Shown here in pieces: positions 1 to 10,595 of a DNA stretch of 64,000 nucleotides. The stretch comes from Siphonodentalium dalli (taxonomy: Eukaryota; Mollusca; Scaphopoda; Gadilida; Siphonodentaliidae), in contig CP136061.1 in assembly GCA_032622095.1 (NCBI GenBank), positions 255,825,582 to 255,889,581 on the forward strand. The letters are read 5' to 3'. The notes below the pieces were generated by a model. The model was not told the DNA's origin. It worked only from the letters and a program-made list of their open reading frames with translations, and did not search any database. Every line of letters starts with the position of its first letter. Position 1 is the first letter of the stretch. Position numbers and translations under genes: made by a program.

Positions 1-310
1 AAAGTCCCGATGTGGAGAAAGATTAACCACTGAAATTTCAGTCATGATCAGTAAGCGACGTAACGTCAATGACGTAACGAGAAATGACATAATTCACTGG
101 TGACATTACCATTTTGAATTAATGGCGTTTTCAATGGAAATCGTGCATAGGAGTGTAATAAAGTATTTTAATCATATATTATGTCACAGATTGTTATTAA
201 AACCGCATATCAAGGCAATATAAAAATAAATAATCGGTGACTCGAAAATTCAATGGGCCTTTAAAGGCAGTTTGATGTACATGTTTTTTATTTAAATATT
301 TTGATGTTTA
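1..310. other. No recognised feature
   Basis: AT-rich DNA with no long reading frame. I see no repeat in it that recurs elsewhere in the window. Confidence 0.5.
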
Positions 311-767
311 CCCTTTGAGTGCCAGGTCCGATTTTTGTATCAACCCATATACCCTGTGCCAATGCATTCTCTTATATATGCGAGTCGACCATAGGTCGCC
401 TCGCATATATAAGAGAATGCATTGGCCTAACAATTTTTCATCATTTGTTATTATTTTTTACAATTTTTTACAATTTTAATAAATTTTTTCCTATATTCTT
501 TAACAGACTTATTTTGTAATCAGGGAATCTCACGTTTTTGATGGGCATCAAAATTATTACTATGAATACTTGGTGACAGTTTTGAGTTATAACATGCCCC
601 TAAGGTTTTATCCAGTTTGTTTTTAAATTCGCTATAGCATGCTTAAGCATACCCAAAAAAAATTCAACCAAGTTGTTTTATTATTTTTATTTGTTTAGGG
701 CCGATTTTACAGACTGTAAATTAGGGCCGATGAGATCGGCCCCTGGCACTGAAAGGGTTAAAGACAT
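311..767. mobile_element. piggyBac-type MITE, 457 bp
   Basis: Starts CCCTTTGAGTGCCA and ends TGGCACTGAAAGGG, so it has terminal inverted repeats beginning CCCTTT. The right flank is TTAA (768-771); the left flank TTTA (307-310) looks like a one-base decay of TTAA. TTAA targets with CCCTTT-like ends are typical of piggyBac-related elements. No transposase is encoded. It carries a 67-bp hairpin (359-425) found in other TTAA elements here, and sits directly against the TTAA element at 772. Confidence 0.7.
359..425. repeat. 67-bp hairpin module (copy 1)
   Basis: Perfect 26-bp inverted arms, beginning CCAATGCATTCTC and ending GAGAATGCATTGG, around a loop holding GTCGACC. Full-length copies occur at 4626-4692, 8357-8423, 8505-8571, 60041-60107, 60189-60255, 60797-60863 and 60945-61011. 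Shorter or diverged copies lie at about 60487-60543, 60571-60622 and 60682-60755. Confidence 0.9.
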
Positions 768-771
768 ATTA

Positions 772-1136
772 TGTACTTGTTCGAGTCCGTGAAACTGGTA
801 AGTTAGTATTCAGGTGCTATGCCAATTGGATGTAGCATTCTACTAACATCACATAAAATCTCAAGCAAATCGACTGTACCACTCCATAGAAAATATTGTC
901 TGAACCTGTCTGAACTACGCTAAATTGTAAATATTTACTACTCGAATCAGGACACTTCTATAGGCGATAAACTAATGAAAACGATTTCGCCATCAGCAGT
1001 CACTGCATTTAATTATTATATAAGTATGAGGTGTGTGTGTTGTCAATTTAGATATAATATTTGTAAAAATAACTACTCTGAACAAGATTATTCTCCATTT
1101 CTATTTTATCACCCTACCGGAGTGTTTCACATCACT
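772..1136. mobile_element. TTAA element, AGACAT family (copy 1)
   Basis: A ~365-bp non-coding element between TTAA motifs (768-771 and 1137-1140). It starts AGACATATTATG and ends CACATCACT. Related copies are at 12069-12432, 14014-14378, 16616-16982, 43698-44088 and 44176-44567. Constant TTAA flanks suggest a TTAA-target non-autonomous element. The terminal inverted repeats are very short, so the superfamily is uncertain. Confidence 0.65.
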
Positions 1137-1413
1137 TTAATGGTCAGATTAATATAAGAATCACACATATATTCTGTTGTTTCAGGTACAACGGGTTTAA
1201 GATCCCTTTAACTGCTGTGTTAACCCTTTTATTCTAAATGAATTCTCCCAGTCAGATAAAAAGTGTATAATCGGAATGGTCTATTGTTGATTTGCAGGGA
1301 TGTACAGGTAATATAAGCAGATGCCAAATAATTTGAATAAAAGTACAGAAGGCATCCTATTTATTGAGGGAAATGTTTAGAAGAAAAAAATTCAATGACT
1401 GGTCGTCTGTTGA

Positions 1414-4391
1414 ACTTATTATCTGAGCATTTCCTATGGGATAACTTACTCATCAATGATGCTTTAGTATAAAAAGGGTTAAACTTATTATCATAACATT
1501 TCCTATGGGATAACTACTCATCAATAATGCTTTAGTATAGAAAGGGTTAAACTTATCTGAACATTTCCTATGGATAACTACTCATCAATAATGCTTTAGT
1601 ATAGAAAGGGTTAAACTTATTATCTGAACATTTCCTATGGGAGATAAATACTCATCAATGATGCTATAGAATAGAAAGGGTTAAACTTATTATCTGAGCA
1701 TTTCCTATGGGAGATAAATACTTATCAATGATGCTTTAGTATAGAAATGGTTAAACTTATCATCTGAACATGTCCTATGGATAACTACTCATCAATGATA
1801 CTTTAGTATAGAAAGGGTTAAATTTATAATCTGAACATTTCCTATGGATAACTACTCATCAATGATACTTTAGTATAGAAAGGGTTAAATTTATAGTCTG
1901 AACATTTCCTATGGGATAACTACTCATCAATGATGCTTTAGTATAGAAATGTTATAGTTATTATCTGAAGATTTCCTATGGGAGATAAATACTCATCAAT
2001 GATGCTATAGTATAGAAAGGGTTAAACTTATTATCTGAGCATTTCCTATGGGAGATAAATACTTATCAATGATGCTTTAGTATAGAAATGGTTAAACTTA
2101 TCATCTGAACATGTCCTATGGATAACTACTCATCAATGATACTTTAGTATAGAAAGGGTTAAATTTATAGTCTGAACATTTCCTATGGGATAACTACTCA
2201 TCAATGATGCTTTAGTATAGAAAGGGTTAAACTTATTATCTGAACATTTCCTATGGGATAACGACTCATCAATGATGCTTTAGTATAGAAATGTTATAGT
2301 TATTATCTGAACATTTCCTATGGGAGATAAATACTAATCAATGATGCTTTAGTATACAAAGGGTTAAACTTATTATCTGAACATTTCCTATGGGATAACT
2401 ACTCATCAATGATGCTTTAGTATAGAAATGTTATAGTTATTATCTGAACATTTCCTATGGGAGATAAATACTAATCAATGATGCTTTAGTATAGAAAGGG
2501 TTAAACTTAATATCTGAACATTTCCTTTGGGATAACTACTCATCAATGATGCTTTAGTATAGAAATGTTATAGTTATTATCTGAACATTTCCTATGGGAG
2601 ATAAATACTAATCAATGATGCTTTAGTATAGAAAGTGTTAAACTTATTATCTGAACATTTCCTATGGGATAACTACTCATCAATGATGCTTTAGTATAGA
2701 AATGTTATAGTTATTATCTGAACATTTCCTATGGGAGATAAATACTAATCAATGATGCTTTAGTATAGAACGGGTTAAACTTATTATCTGAACATTTCCT
2801 ATGGGATAACTACTCATCAATGATACTTTAGTATAGAAAGGGTTAAATTTATAATCTGAACATTTCCTATGAGATAACTACTCATCAATGATGCTTTAGT
2901 ATAGAAATGTTATAGTTATTATCTGAACATTTCCTATGGGAGATAAATACTAATCAATGATGCTTTAGTATAGAAAGGGTTAAACTTATTATCTGAACAT
3001 TTCCTATGGGATAACTACTCATCAATGATGCTTTAGTATAGAAAGGGTTAAACTTATTATCTGAACATTTCCTATGGGATAACTACTCATCAATGATGCT
3101 TTAGTATAGAAATGTTATAATTATTATCTGAACATTTCCTATGGGAGATAAATACTAATCAATGATGCTTTAGTATACAAAGGGTTAAACTTATTATCTG
3201 AACATTTCCTATGGGATAACTACTCATCAATGATGCTTTAGTATAGAAATGTTATAGTTATTATCTGAACATTTCCTATGGGAGATAAATACTAATCAAT
3301 GATGCTTTAGTATAGAAAGTGTTAAACTTATTATCTGAACATTTCCTATGGGATAACTACTCATCAATGATGCTTTAGTATAGAAATGTTATAGTTATTA
3401 TCTGAACATTTCCTATGGGAGATAAATACTCATCAATGATGCTTTAGTATAGAAAGGGTTAAACTTATCATCTGAACATTTCCTATGGATAACTACTCAT
3501 CATCTATACTTTAGTATAGAAAGTGTTAAATTTATAATCTGAACATTTCCTATGGGATAACTACTCATCAATGATGATTTAGTATAGAAAGTGTTAAACT
3601 TATAATCTGAACATTTTCTATGGGATAACTACTCATCAATAATGCTTTAGTTATTATCTGAACATTTCCTATGGGAGATAAATACTAATCAATGATGCTT
3701 TAGTATAGAAAGGGTTAAACTTATCATCTCAACATCTGAACATTTCCTATGGGATAACTACTCATCAATGATGCTTTACTTATTATCTGAACATTTCCTA
3801 TGGGATAACTACTCATCAATGATGCTTTAGTATAGAAAGGGTTTAACTTATCATCTGAAAATTTTCTATGGGAGATAAATACTCATCAATGAGTATTTCG
3901 TATAGAAAGGGTTAAACTTATTATCTGAACATTTCCTATGGGATAACTACTCATCAATGATGCTTTAGTATAGAAAGGGTTAAACTTATTATCTGAACAT
4001 TTCCTATGGGATAACTACTCATCAATGATGCTTTAGTATAGAAATGTTATAGTTATTATCTGAACATTTCCTATGGGAGATAACTACTCATCAATGATGC
4101 TTTAGTGTAGAAAGGGTTATAGTTATTTTCTTACCATTTCCTAAGTGATAACTACTCATCAATGATGCTTTGGTATAGAAAGGGTTAAACTTATTATCTG
4201 AACATTTCCTATGGGATAACTACTCATCAATGATGCTTTAGTGTAGAATGGGTCAAACTTATTATCTGAGCATTTCCTATGGGATAACTACTCATCAATG
4301 ATGCTTTAGAATAGAAAGGGTTAAACTTATTATCTGAACATTTCCTATGGGATAACTATACTCACCAATGATGCTTAATAGTATAATGAAA
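1414..4391. repeat. 68-bp satellite array, about 43 units
   Basis: Tandem units of 67-70 bp containing CTGAACATTTCCTATGGG, ACTCATCAATGATGCTTTAG and AGAAAGGGTTAA. Two main subtypes differ in GGGATAACTACTC versus GGGAGATAAATACTAATC, and in AAAGGGTTAAAC versus AAATGTTATAG. Between about 2280 and 3460 the two alternate in a dimer of about 137 bp. A short second block lies at 6043-6263 and a lone inverted unit at 14545-14605. Confidence 0.95.
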
Positions 4392-4625
4392 GTGTCAGAC
4401 AGACACTGTAGCATAACTTAGAAAGGGAATAATTTTAAGTGTTTCAATGGAGTGATTAGGAATGAGGAAAAATAAAATGTCTATGTAATACTAGATTATC
4501 ATTTATCAACATGAAGAGATATATATAAATAAAATCCAACATGGCTGCTGGCGGCTATGTTTTCCATTGAATATCAAAAGCATCTAGTAGAGCTGAAGGG
4601 GTCACTCTCACCAAAAAAAGTTAGG

Positions 4626-4749
4626 CCAATGCATTCTCTTATATATGCGAGGCGACCTATGGTCGACTCGCATATATAAGAGAATGCATTGGCACAGGGT
4701 ATATGGGTTGATACAAAAATCGACCTGGTACTCAAACTGTCTCAAAGGG
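4626..4749. mobile_element. piggyBac-type MITE fragment
   Basis: The hairpin module (4626-4692) is followed by the same subterminal sequence as 311-358 in inverted orientation, ending CTCAAAGGG next to TTAA (4750-4753). It is a truncated end of the 311-767 family. Confidence 0.65.
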
Positions 4750-4754
4750 TTAAA

Positions 4755-4860
4755 TTGTGTTTCTGAAAGTCTGGCGCCCATTAGCAGTTTGTTTTCAGTT
4801 CATTTTAATGTTCATTGGAATGTAAACAATTATTCTCTAACAGAAATCATGACAGATATG
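4755..4860. repeat. Dispersed repeat fragment
   Basis: Shares over 80 bp with 44968-45060, including CCCATTAGCAGTTTGTTTTC and AACAATTATTC. Origin unknown. Confidence 0.6.
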
Positions 4861-5039
4861 AAAACTAAACGTCATTTAGAACGACATTTCAAACCCTGTG
4901 TACCCTTCAGCACATTTTCAAATCCTGTGTACCCTTCAGCACTTTTTTTGGTGAGAGTGACTCCTTCAGCTCTAGTAGATCATATCAAGATCACTATGAA
5001 GTTTGGTGATGATCGGATGAGGGAAGTGAACTGTAGGGT

Positions 5040-5990
5040 GTGCCAAAGAATTTAGTCATGCAAAGAGTAAAATCCAAGATGGCTGCCAACGGATATGCTT
5101 TATGGCCGAATGACCCCAAAATGACTCATTCCCATCTACATGTCAATGTTGACATCCATGACAAATTTCATAATGATCTGATCAAACGTAGGACTTGTAA
5201 CCCATGCCAAAGATTTAGTCATGCAAACAGTAAAATCCAAGATGGCTGCCGGCAGCCACGTTTTATGGCCAAATCACCCCAAAATGACTTGTTCCCATCT
5301 ACATGTCAATATTAACATCCACGACAAATTACGTGATCAGATGAACAGTACGACCTGTAGCCCATGCTAATGGATTGACTTTTGAAATCGAAGATGGCTG
5401 CTGGTGGCCATGTTTTTTTGCCGAATGACCCCAAAATGATTCGTTCCCATCTACATGTCAACAGCCATTACAAATTTCACCATTATCCGACCAAAGGTAC
5501 AACTTGTAGCCTGTGCCAAAGGATTTAGTCATGCAAAGAATAAAATCCAAGATGGCTGCCAGTGACCATGTTTTATGGCTGAATGGCCCCGAAATGACTC
5601 CTTCCCATCTACATGTAAATGTCAACAGCCATGACAAATTTCATAATGATCCAACAAAAGGTATGACCTGTAGCTCATGCCAAAGGATTTAGTCATGCAA
5701 AGAGTAAAATCCAAGATGGCTGCCAGCGGCCATGTTTTATGGCAAAATGACCTCAAAATGACTCATATCCATATACATGTCAATGTTAACATCCATGAGA
5801 AATTTCATGATGATCCGACCAAACGTACGACCTGTAGCCCGTGCCAAAGGATTTAGTCATGCAAAGAGTAAAATACAAGATGGCTGCTGGCGGTCATGTT
5901 TTTTTGCCGTCATTGACCCTAAAATGACTTGTTCCCATCTACATGTCAATGTCAACAGCCATGACAAATTTCATAATGATCCACACACAC
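5040..5990. repeat. Tandem repeat of about 165 bp, six units
   Basis: Units carry TCATGCAAAGAGTAAAATCC, AAGATGGCTGCC, CCCATCTACATGTCAATG and ATGACAAATTTCATAATGAT. The AAGATGGCTGC core recurs at about 5070, 5236, 5393, 5545, 5713 and 5878. Diverged copies lie at 8850-9200, and inverted at 58700-58870. The array ends in a CA-rich stretch near 5980. Short open frames here are incidental. Confidence 0.9.
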
Positions 5991-6042
5991 ACGCTCACAC
6001 AGACAACAGATACAAAGCCTTGGTAATAGTAAAGTTGAGCTA

Positions 6043-6263
6043 AAAAGTGTTAAACTTATTATCTGAACGTTTCCTATGGGATAACTTATATATACATCAA
6101 TGATGCTTTAGCATAGAAAGGGTTCAACTTATTGCCTGAACATTTCCTATGGGAAAACTACTCATCATTGATGCTTTAGTATAGAAAGGGTTAAACTTAT
6201 TACCTGAACATTTCCTATGGGATAACTACTCATCAATGATGCTTTAGTACAGAAAGCGTTAAT
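6043..6263. repeat. Second block of the 68-bp satellite
   Basis: About three units matching the 1414-4391 array, separated from it by the MITE fragment and the 165-bp repeat block. The intervening DNA probably inserted into or duplicated within one array. Confidence 0.85.
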
Positions 6264-6675
6264 ATGGGTAATGTTGCTAATAAGGAACTTCTGTCTTTGA
6301 ATGTGATAAATTCAGAACCCATTTTACTCCGGCATATTGTCCTGTCCCAGTCTCTGCCAGCAATCAACGATAATTGTAGGGCGATCATTTATTTATTGGC
6401 GACTTGTGAGATTAAATAACCTGATAGTGTGGCATTCTATTCACAATTGAATTGGTAACTTCTAACCAAATGATTTGCGATCAAATCGTTTCTTTCAATA
6501 CACCGACTTTCGGAGTACATTCAATTTCAGCGACAGATGCGGAATTTACTTTATCAAGCCAGCCAATAACCAGAGAAAGAGAAAGAACGCACTCGGAGTA
6601 AAGTTTACGGAATTGATTTTAGTGCCGCCAATTGAGAGAGTAATTGTTGTTTAAACCTATTGGGGTTAATCACGC

Positions 6676-6810
6676 CCAAGCCTGCAAATAGTGTGTCTGT
6701 CATTTGCAGAATGAGGTCCCACGAGGGTGAATTTAGTGATACTATCCTGCACAGCAGGGTAGCACCACCAAATTCACCCCCTGGGGACCTCATTTTGTTT
6801 GGGCCTCATC
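6676..6810. mobile_element. Palindromic MITE, GAATGAGGTCCCC family
   Basis: Inverted arms of about 55 bp, reading GTCATTTGCAGAATGAGGTC and GGGTGAATTTAGTGAT and folding back on GGGGACCTCATT. Other copies are at 6983-7106, 7415-7672, 16391-16510, 58873-59124 and 63981-64000. Confidence 0.8.
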
Positions 6811-6982
6811 TTCTGGGAAATATCTATTGTCTGAAATAAACATTCTTTTTAGTTACTTTTTCCCTTCTGGGAAGTTTCTATATTCCAGAACATAAAATGC
6901 ATAATCGAAGTGACTAATGGGTGAACATCACGAACTGGGGAACCTCAATCTGATCCTATGTCTCCAATAGCAGTGGAGGCCT

Positions 6983-7106
6983 CGGCAGAATGCAGTCACC
7001 AGAGGGTGAATTTGGTGATGCTAGCCCGCTGTGCGGGATAGCATAACTAAATTCACCATTTGGGGACCTCATTCTGCAAATGACAGACACACTATTTGCA
7101 AAGTTA
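6983..7106. mobile_element. Palindromic MITE, GAATGAGGTCCCC family
   Basis: Single hairpin form. Ends with GCAAATGACAGACACACTAT, as in 7415-7672. Confidence 0.8.
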
Positions 7107-7414
7107 ATCATGGCAATTCTTTTAATAGAGAATTTATAATCAACGTTTCTTTTGATTAGACAGAACGTCCTTTGACTTTTGATCAGAATCGTTTGTAAAA
7201 CACATCACTCAGGAATTTGTTTATTTTTCCCATTCATCGTCTGGAATCAGTCGTTAATTCCTCATCCGATGGCTTTGTTGCCGTCTTTTGACTGTTCGGA
7301 TTTTTCCAATGCATGAGATGGATCAAGTGTGGAAGATTTCTATGCGTCGGACTAATAATCTGTATTTGCCCCGTGCATTCAGGCGTGTGATTGAGTTCAT
7401 AACACTAAGCTTTC

Positions 7415-7672
7415 AAGCCTTGAAATAGGGTGTCTGTCAATTGCAGAATGAGGTCCCCAGAGGGTGAATTTAGTGATGCTACCCCGCATAGTGGGCTAGC
7501 ATCACCAAATTCACCCTCTGGGAACATCATTCTGCTGAGGTATAAGCAGAATGAGGTCCCCAGAGGGTGAATTTGGTGATGCTAGCCCGCTATGCGGGGT
7601 GGCATCACTAAATTAACCCTCTGGGGACCTCATTCTGCAAATGACAGACACACTATTTCAAGGCTTGTAAGC
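7415..7672. mobile_element. Double-hairpin MITE, GAATGAGGTCCCC family
   Basis: Two adjacent hairpins in one unit. Outer ends are AAGCCTTGAAATAGGGTGTC and GACACACTATTTCAAGGCTT, inverted relative to each other. The copy at 58873-59124 has the same two-hairpin layout, so this is probably the full-length form and the single-hairpin copies are derivatives. Confidence 0.85.
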
Positions 7673-7798
7673 TTTTCCATAGTTGGAGTGCCCTCTCATG
7701 GTCAATGGCTTCTGGTGCACTAACATACCGCTATAGTCTACAAATGGTCGAGGATAAGGCCTGCTATACAGTAATGCCCGAAGTGTATGACCCTCTAA

Positions 7799-8187
7799 AG
7801 GTCCCCATATCATCAAGTTACAACAACAACAATATTTCTTCAAAATACGCTTTTGTTATCAGAATAGATTAATTACAACAAAATAATGCTAACCGCTGTC
7901 AAATATGATATAAAATTTCCCAAAACGTGTTATTTATCAACATATTGTTCACTTGCGTATCACAAAATTTGGCCGTATTACCACTTGATTTTGTCCAAGA
8001 TCATCGGTTTGACGAATCTTTTTTGGGCCACAAATAATTATACATTTTGAGAAATAACAAATTTCAAAAATTGATATCTGATCACTCTGAGCATTGATAG
8101 GTGGGTTCCTCGACTCGAATCAAATATTTTTCACCACCGAAGCCAAAGAAATGGTAATTTAGGAGCGTTAATTTAGATAAAGCATCT
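7799..8187. mobile_element. TTAA element, AGGTCC/AGGTAC family (copy 1)
   Basis: About 389 bp, starting AGGTCCCCATATCATCAAG and ending near AAAGCATCT, with TTAA on the right and a decayed CTAA on the left. Recurring interior motifs are GGTGGGTTCCTCGACTCGAA and TTATTTATCAACAT. Other copies or fragments: 14990-15215, 25924-26010, 34539-34977, 35612-35875 and 38327-38718. Confidence 0.7.
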
Positions 8188-8206
8188 TTAACCACAGCAG
8201 AATTAA

Positions 8207-8598
8207 CCCTTTACCCAACAAACCGGCCAAAACCGGCCAAATAAAGCTTCAACAGCCTAAAATATCTTCGGTCTGCCTCAATAGAACCATACATATATGG
8301 ATATCATTGGAACCGGCTCCTTGACCACATTGTGATAGTTACAGTTATGCCCTGTGCCAATGCATTCTCTTATATATGCGAGTCGACCATAGGTCGCCTC
8401 GCATATATAAGAGAATGCATTGGCCTAAAAAAAATCTTTTTTTAACACTTTTTACCATTTTTTCTTACATTCTTTAACAATTTTATAATTTTTAATGTGT
8501 TAAGCCAATGCATTCTCTTATATATGCGAGGCGACCTATGGTCGACTCGCATATATAAGAGAATGCATTGGCATAGGGCCGTTCTGTTGGGTAAAGGG
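8207..8598. mobile_element. 392-bp piggyBac-type MITE (copy 1)
   Basis: TTAA at 8203-8206 and 8599-8602. Ends are CCCTTTACCCAACA and TGTTGGGTAAAGGG. Interior has CCGGCCAAAACCGGCC and two opposed copies of the 67-bp hairpin (8357-8423, 8505-8571). Copies of exactly 392 bp occur at 59891-60282 and, inverted, at 60770-61161. Non-coding. Confidence 0.85.
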
Positions 8599-8849
8599 TT
8601 AAGAGAAATTTTTCAGAATTTAGTCGGAAATATCACCAAGAACTTTCCGATGAATGGCAGCAAAATATATTTAGGGGTCGATTATTTAGGACATTAATGT
8701 ATATGAAAGCACACATGCTGGATCTGGGCAAAAGCTTCTGTTGTGCTGTATAGAATTAAAGTACCCGGTAAAGGTCTTGTATTGTGTAGGTGAAATAATT
8801 TTCATTTCAAACATTTTACCAATAAATGTGGGCTGCAGGGGGTGCAGAT

Positions 8850-9200
8850 GGATTCAAATTTGAAATCCAAGATGATTGCTGGCACCCATGTTTTATAACA
8901 AATTATGCAATAATCGATGGCTCAAATCTAGAGGTCACCCCGAAGATCCATATGAAGTTTGGTGACGATTGGATGAGGGGTGTGGCCTAGCTGTAGGTTA
9001 AAAATTGTGCCAAAGGATTTAGTCAGTCAAAGAGTAAAATCCAAAATGGCGGCTGGTAGCTATGTTTTTTAACGAATTTCGGCAATAATTGATGGCTCCC
9101 ATCTAGGTCACCTCAAGGATCCATATAAAGTTGGTGATAATCGGATGAGGGATGCAGCCTGTAGGGTGAGCCAAAGGAAATTGTTGACAGATGCACGCAT
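8850..9200. repeat. Diverged units of the 165-bp repeat
   Basis: Two units with AAATCCAAGATG-like cores at about 8861 and 9031 and CCAAAGGATTTAGTCA at 9009. More diverged than 5040-5990. The 9103-9411 minus-strand frame overlapping this is not a gene. Confidence 0.7.
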
Positions 9201-9345
9201 GCACAGACGTCCGCATGGACGGCGGACACAAACCCACGTACGGCAATAGCTCAAACTTCACAAGTAAAGTTGAGCTAATAACAGGCAATAAACTAGCTTG
9301 AACATTATAATATGAATGGAAATAAAATAAAGTAACACCATTTAA

Positions 9346-9839
9346 AGACACGGTTGGCCTTGGCGGTGGGTATCCTGTGAAAATATCTCCACCCGTCAAA
9401 AACCGCCACAAACAGAAAGAACATCAAAATGTAGATAGACTTTGTCCGTATACAAATAAGAAATATCGCATAAACAGTATGTTATGGTCATATGTTTGAC
9501 CATTGTTATGTAAACAAAAGCATAAAAAGTTACTTTTTTGATGTTTGTTTATATTATGATGGTAAACATAAAGAGCGTTCTTTGTTGGTGAATACCTGAT
9601 ATGGAACTAATAAAGAGCGTTTATGCCATTTGTGTGTGATTAGCCAGTAGCATTGCGCTTTCTTCTGCAACACAATCAGGCTCTTGCTTAGGTAAAATAT
9701 AGTAGGTCTTTGTGATAACATGCTGTTTACGCGATAGTCATGGTATATATGAACGGAACTGTATGCGTTTTAATGTTTTTCTGGTTACGGTGTTTGGAAC
9801 AAATATGAATATTTTCGACAATTAAGGCCGCACGTGCCT
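9346..9839. mobile_element. 494-bp TTAA MITE inserted in the Penelope arm
   Basis: Starts AGACACGG and ends CACGTGCCT, flanked by TTAA at 9342-9345 and 9840-9843. A second copy is at 45214-45703. The opposite Penelope arm keeps the uninterrupted site (TTAA at 10560-10563), which proves the insertion point. Interior motifs: GGTGGGTATCCTGTGAA, AAAGAGCGTT (twice) and GTGTGTGATTAGCCAGTAGC. Confidence 0.85.
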
Positions 9840-9843
9840 TTAA

Positions 9844-9919
9844 GACTCATTTGAGTTTTTAAAAAACACGAGCTTTCGGCTATCTAGTAGCCTTTATCAA
9901 GTATGAAGTGAACAAATAG
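9844..9919 (-). repeat. Left inner arm of the Penelope remnant
   Basis: Reverse complement of 10483-10559. On the minus strand it reads TTGATAA, a GGCTA-loop-TAGCC stem, then GAAA, resembling a hammerhead ribozyme core. Confidence 0.8.
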
Positions 9920-10417
9920 TTGCATAACAACCAACAGAACGGAACATACCCGTGCGGAATATGGAATTGTGCAACATGCTCTTCTGTGACAAATGGAACT
10001 CTGACCAACAGTACCGGGAAATCTATCACACCGAGTGGGTTATTCTCGTGCAGCTCTGAAGGTGTTGTTTATGCTCTGACGTGCAGACAGTGTCCCGGGC
10101 TTATCTATATCGGAGAGACGAGCCAAACCCTCAGAGGCTGCATGAATGGACACCGGCATGACATAGCATCAGAAAATATATTCGTGCCCGTGGAAGAACA
10201 TTTTAACTCTTCTCGCCATTCAGAGGAAGACCTCGAGGTCAGAGTTCTCAGAGCAGGATTGAAACGACTGAGAGCAAGGAAAACAGTAGAGTTGAAATTA
10301 ATAACCTACATGGACACCATCCGGAAAGGGTTAAACAGGGACTATGGTTTTCTCTCACATTACGCTGTACTGCATAATTTCCGGGGAATTCGGCACTCGG
10401 GAGCAGCCGCGACGTAG
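9920..10417 (+). pseudogene. GIY-YIG endonuclease domain of a Penelope-like retroelement
   Basis: Open frame of 165 codons beginning at TTG just after a stop, so the true N-terminus is missing. Residues 12-20 hold a Cys cluster (CGIWNCATC) and 55-58 the pair CRQC. The GIY-YIG core is VVYALTC (49-55) plus YIGET (63-67), with arginines in LRGCMNGHR (71-79) and a downstream EEHF. The order Cys cluster, VxYxLTCxxC, YIGET, NGHR, HF is typical of Penelope-family endonucleases, which nick target DNA for retrotransposition. Without a reverse transcriptase this is a mobile-element remnant. The domain itself has no internal stop. Confidence 0.8.
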
Positions 10418-10482
10418 ACGCTTTCCGTCACTCTTGTTATGCACGTCATCGTGAGGGACACTTTCAACGTCAACGACTTTTC

Positions 10483-10559
10483 ACTATTTGTTCACTTCAT
10501 ACTTGATAAAGGCTACTAGATAGCCGAAAGCTCGTGTTTTTTAAAAACTCAAATGAGTC
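10483..10559 (+). repeat. Right inner arm of the Penelope remnant, hammerhead-like
   Basis: Contains TTGATAA, stem GGCTA/TAGCC, then GAAA. A functional hammerhead needs CTGATGA followed by a stem and GAAA. Two core positions are changed here, so it is probably inactive. Hammerhead motifs are known from Penelope pseudo-LTRs. Confidence 0.5.
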
Positions 10560-10595
10560 TTAAATGGTGTTACATTATTTTATTCCCATTTATTA

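Larger units (their letters stand above)
7769..8699. mobile_element. Tc1/mariner-type palindromic MITE with two nested insertions
   Basis: Degenerate copy of the 213-bp palindromic element seen intact at 15632-15844 and 63682-63894. Its left arm is broken at its TTAA by the element 7799-8187, and again at AATTAA by the 392-bp element 8207-8598. The remainder (8603-8699) continues with TTTTTCAGAATTTAGTCGG. Intact copies are flanked by TA and begin CAGTAATGC, as expected for Tc1/mariner MITEs. Confidence 0.7.
9313..10595 (+). mobile_element. Penelope-like element remnant with inverted terminal arms
   Basis: A GIY-YIG frame (9920-10417) lies between inverted arms. The inner arms 9844-9919 and 10483-10559 are a near-perfect inverted repeat. 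They continue outward as 9313-9345 and 10560-10595 once the MITE 9346-9839 is removed. Penelope-like elements carry a reverse transcriptase followed by a GIY-YIG nuclease and can have pseudo-LTRs in inverted orientation. No reverse transcriptase is present, so this is 5'-truncated or non-autonomous. Confidence 0.7.
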
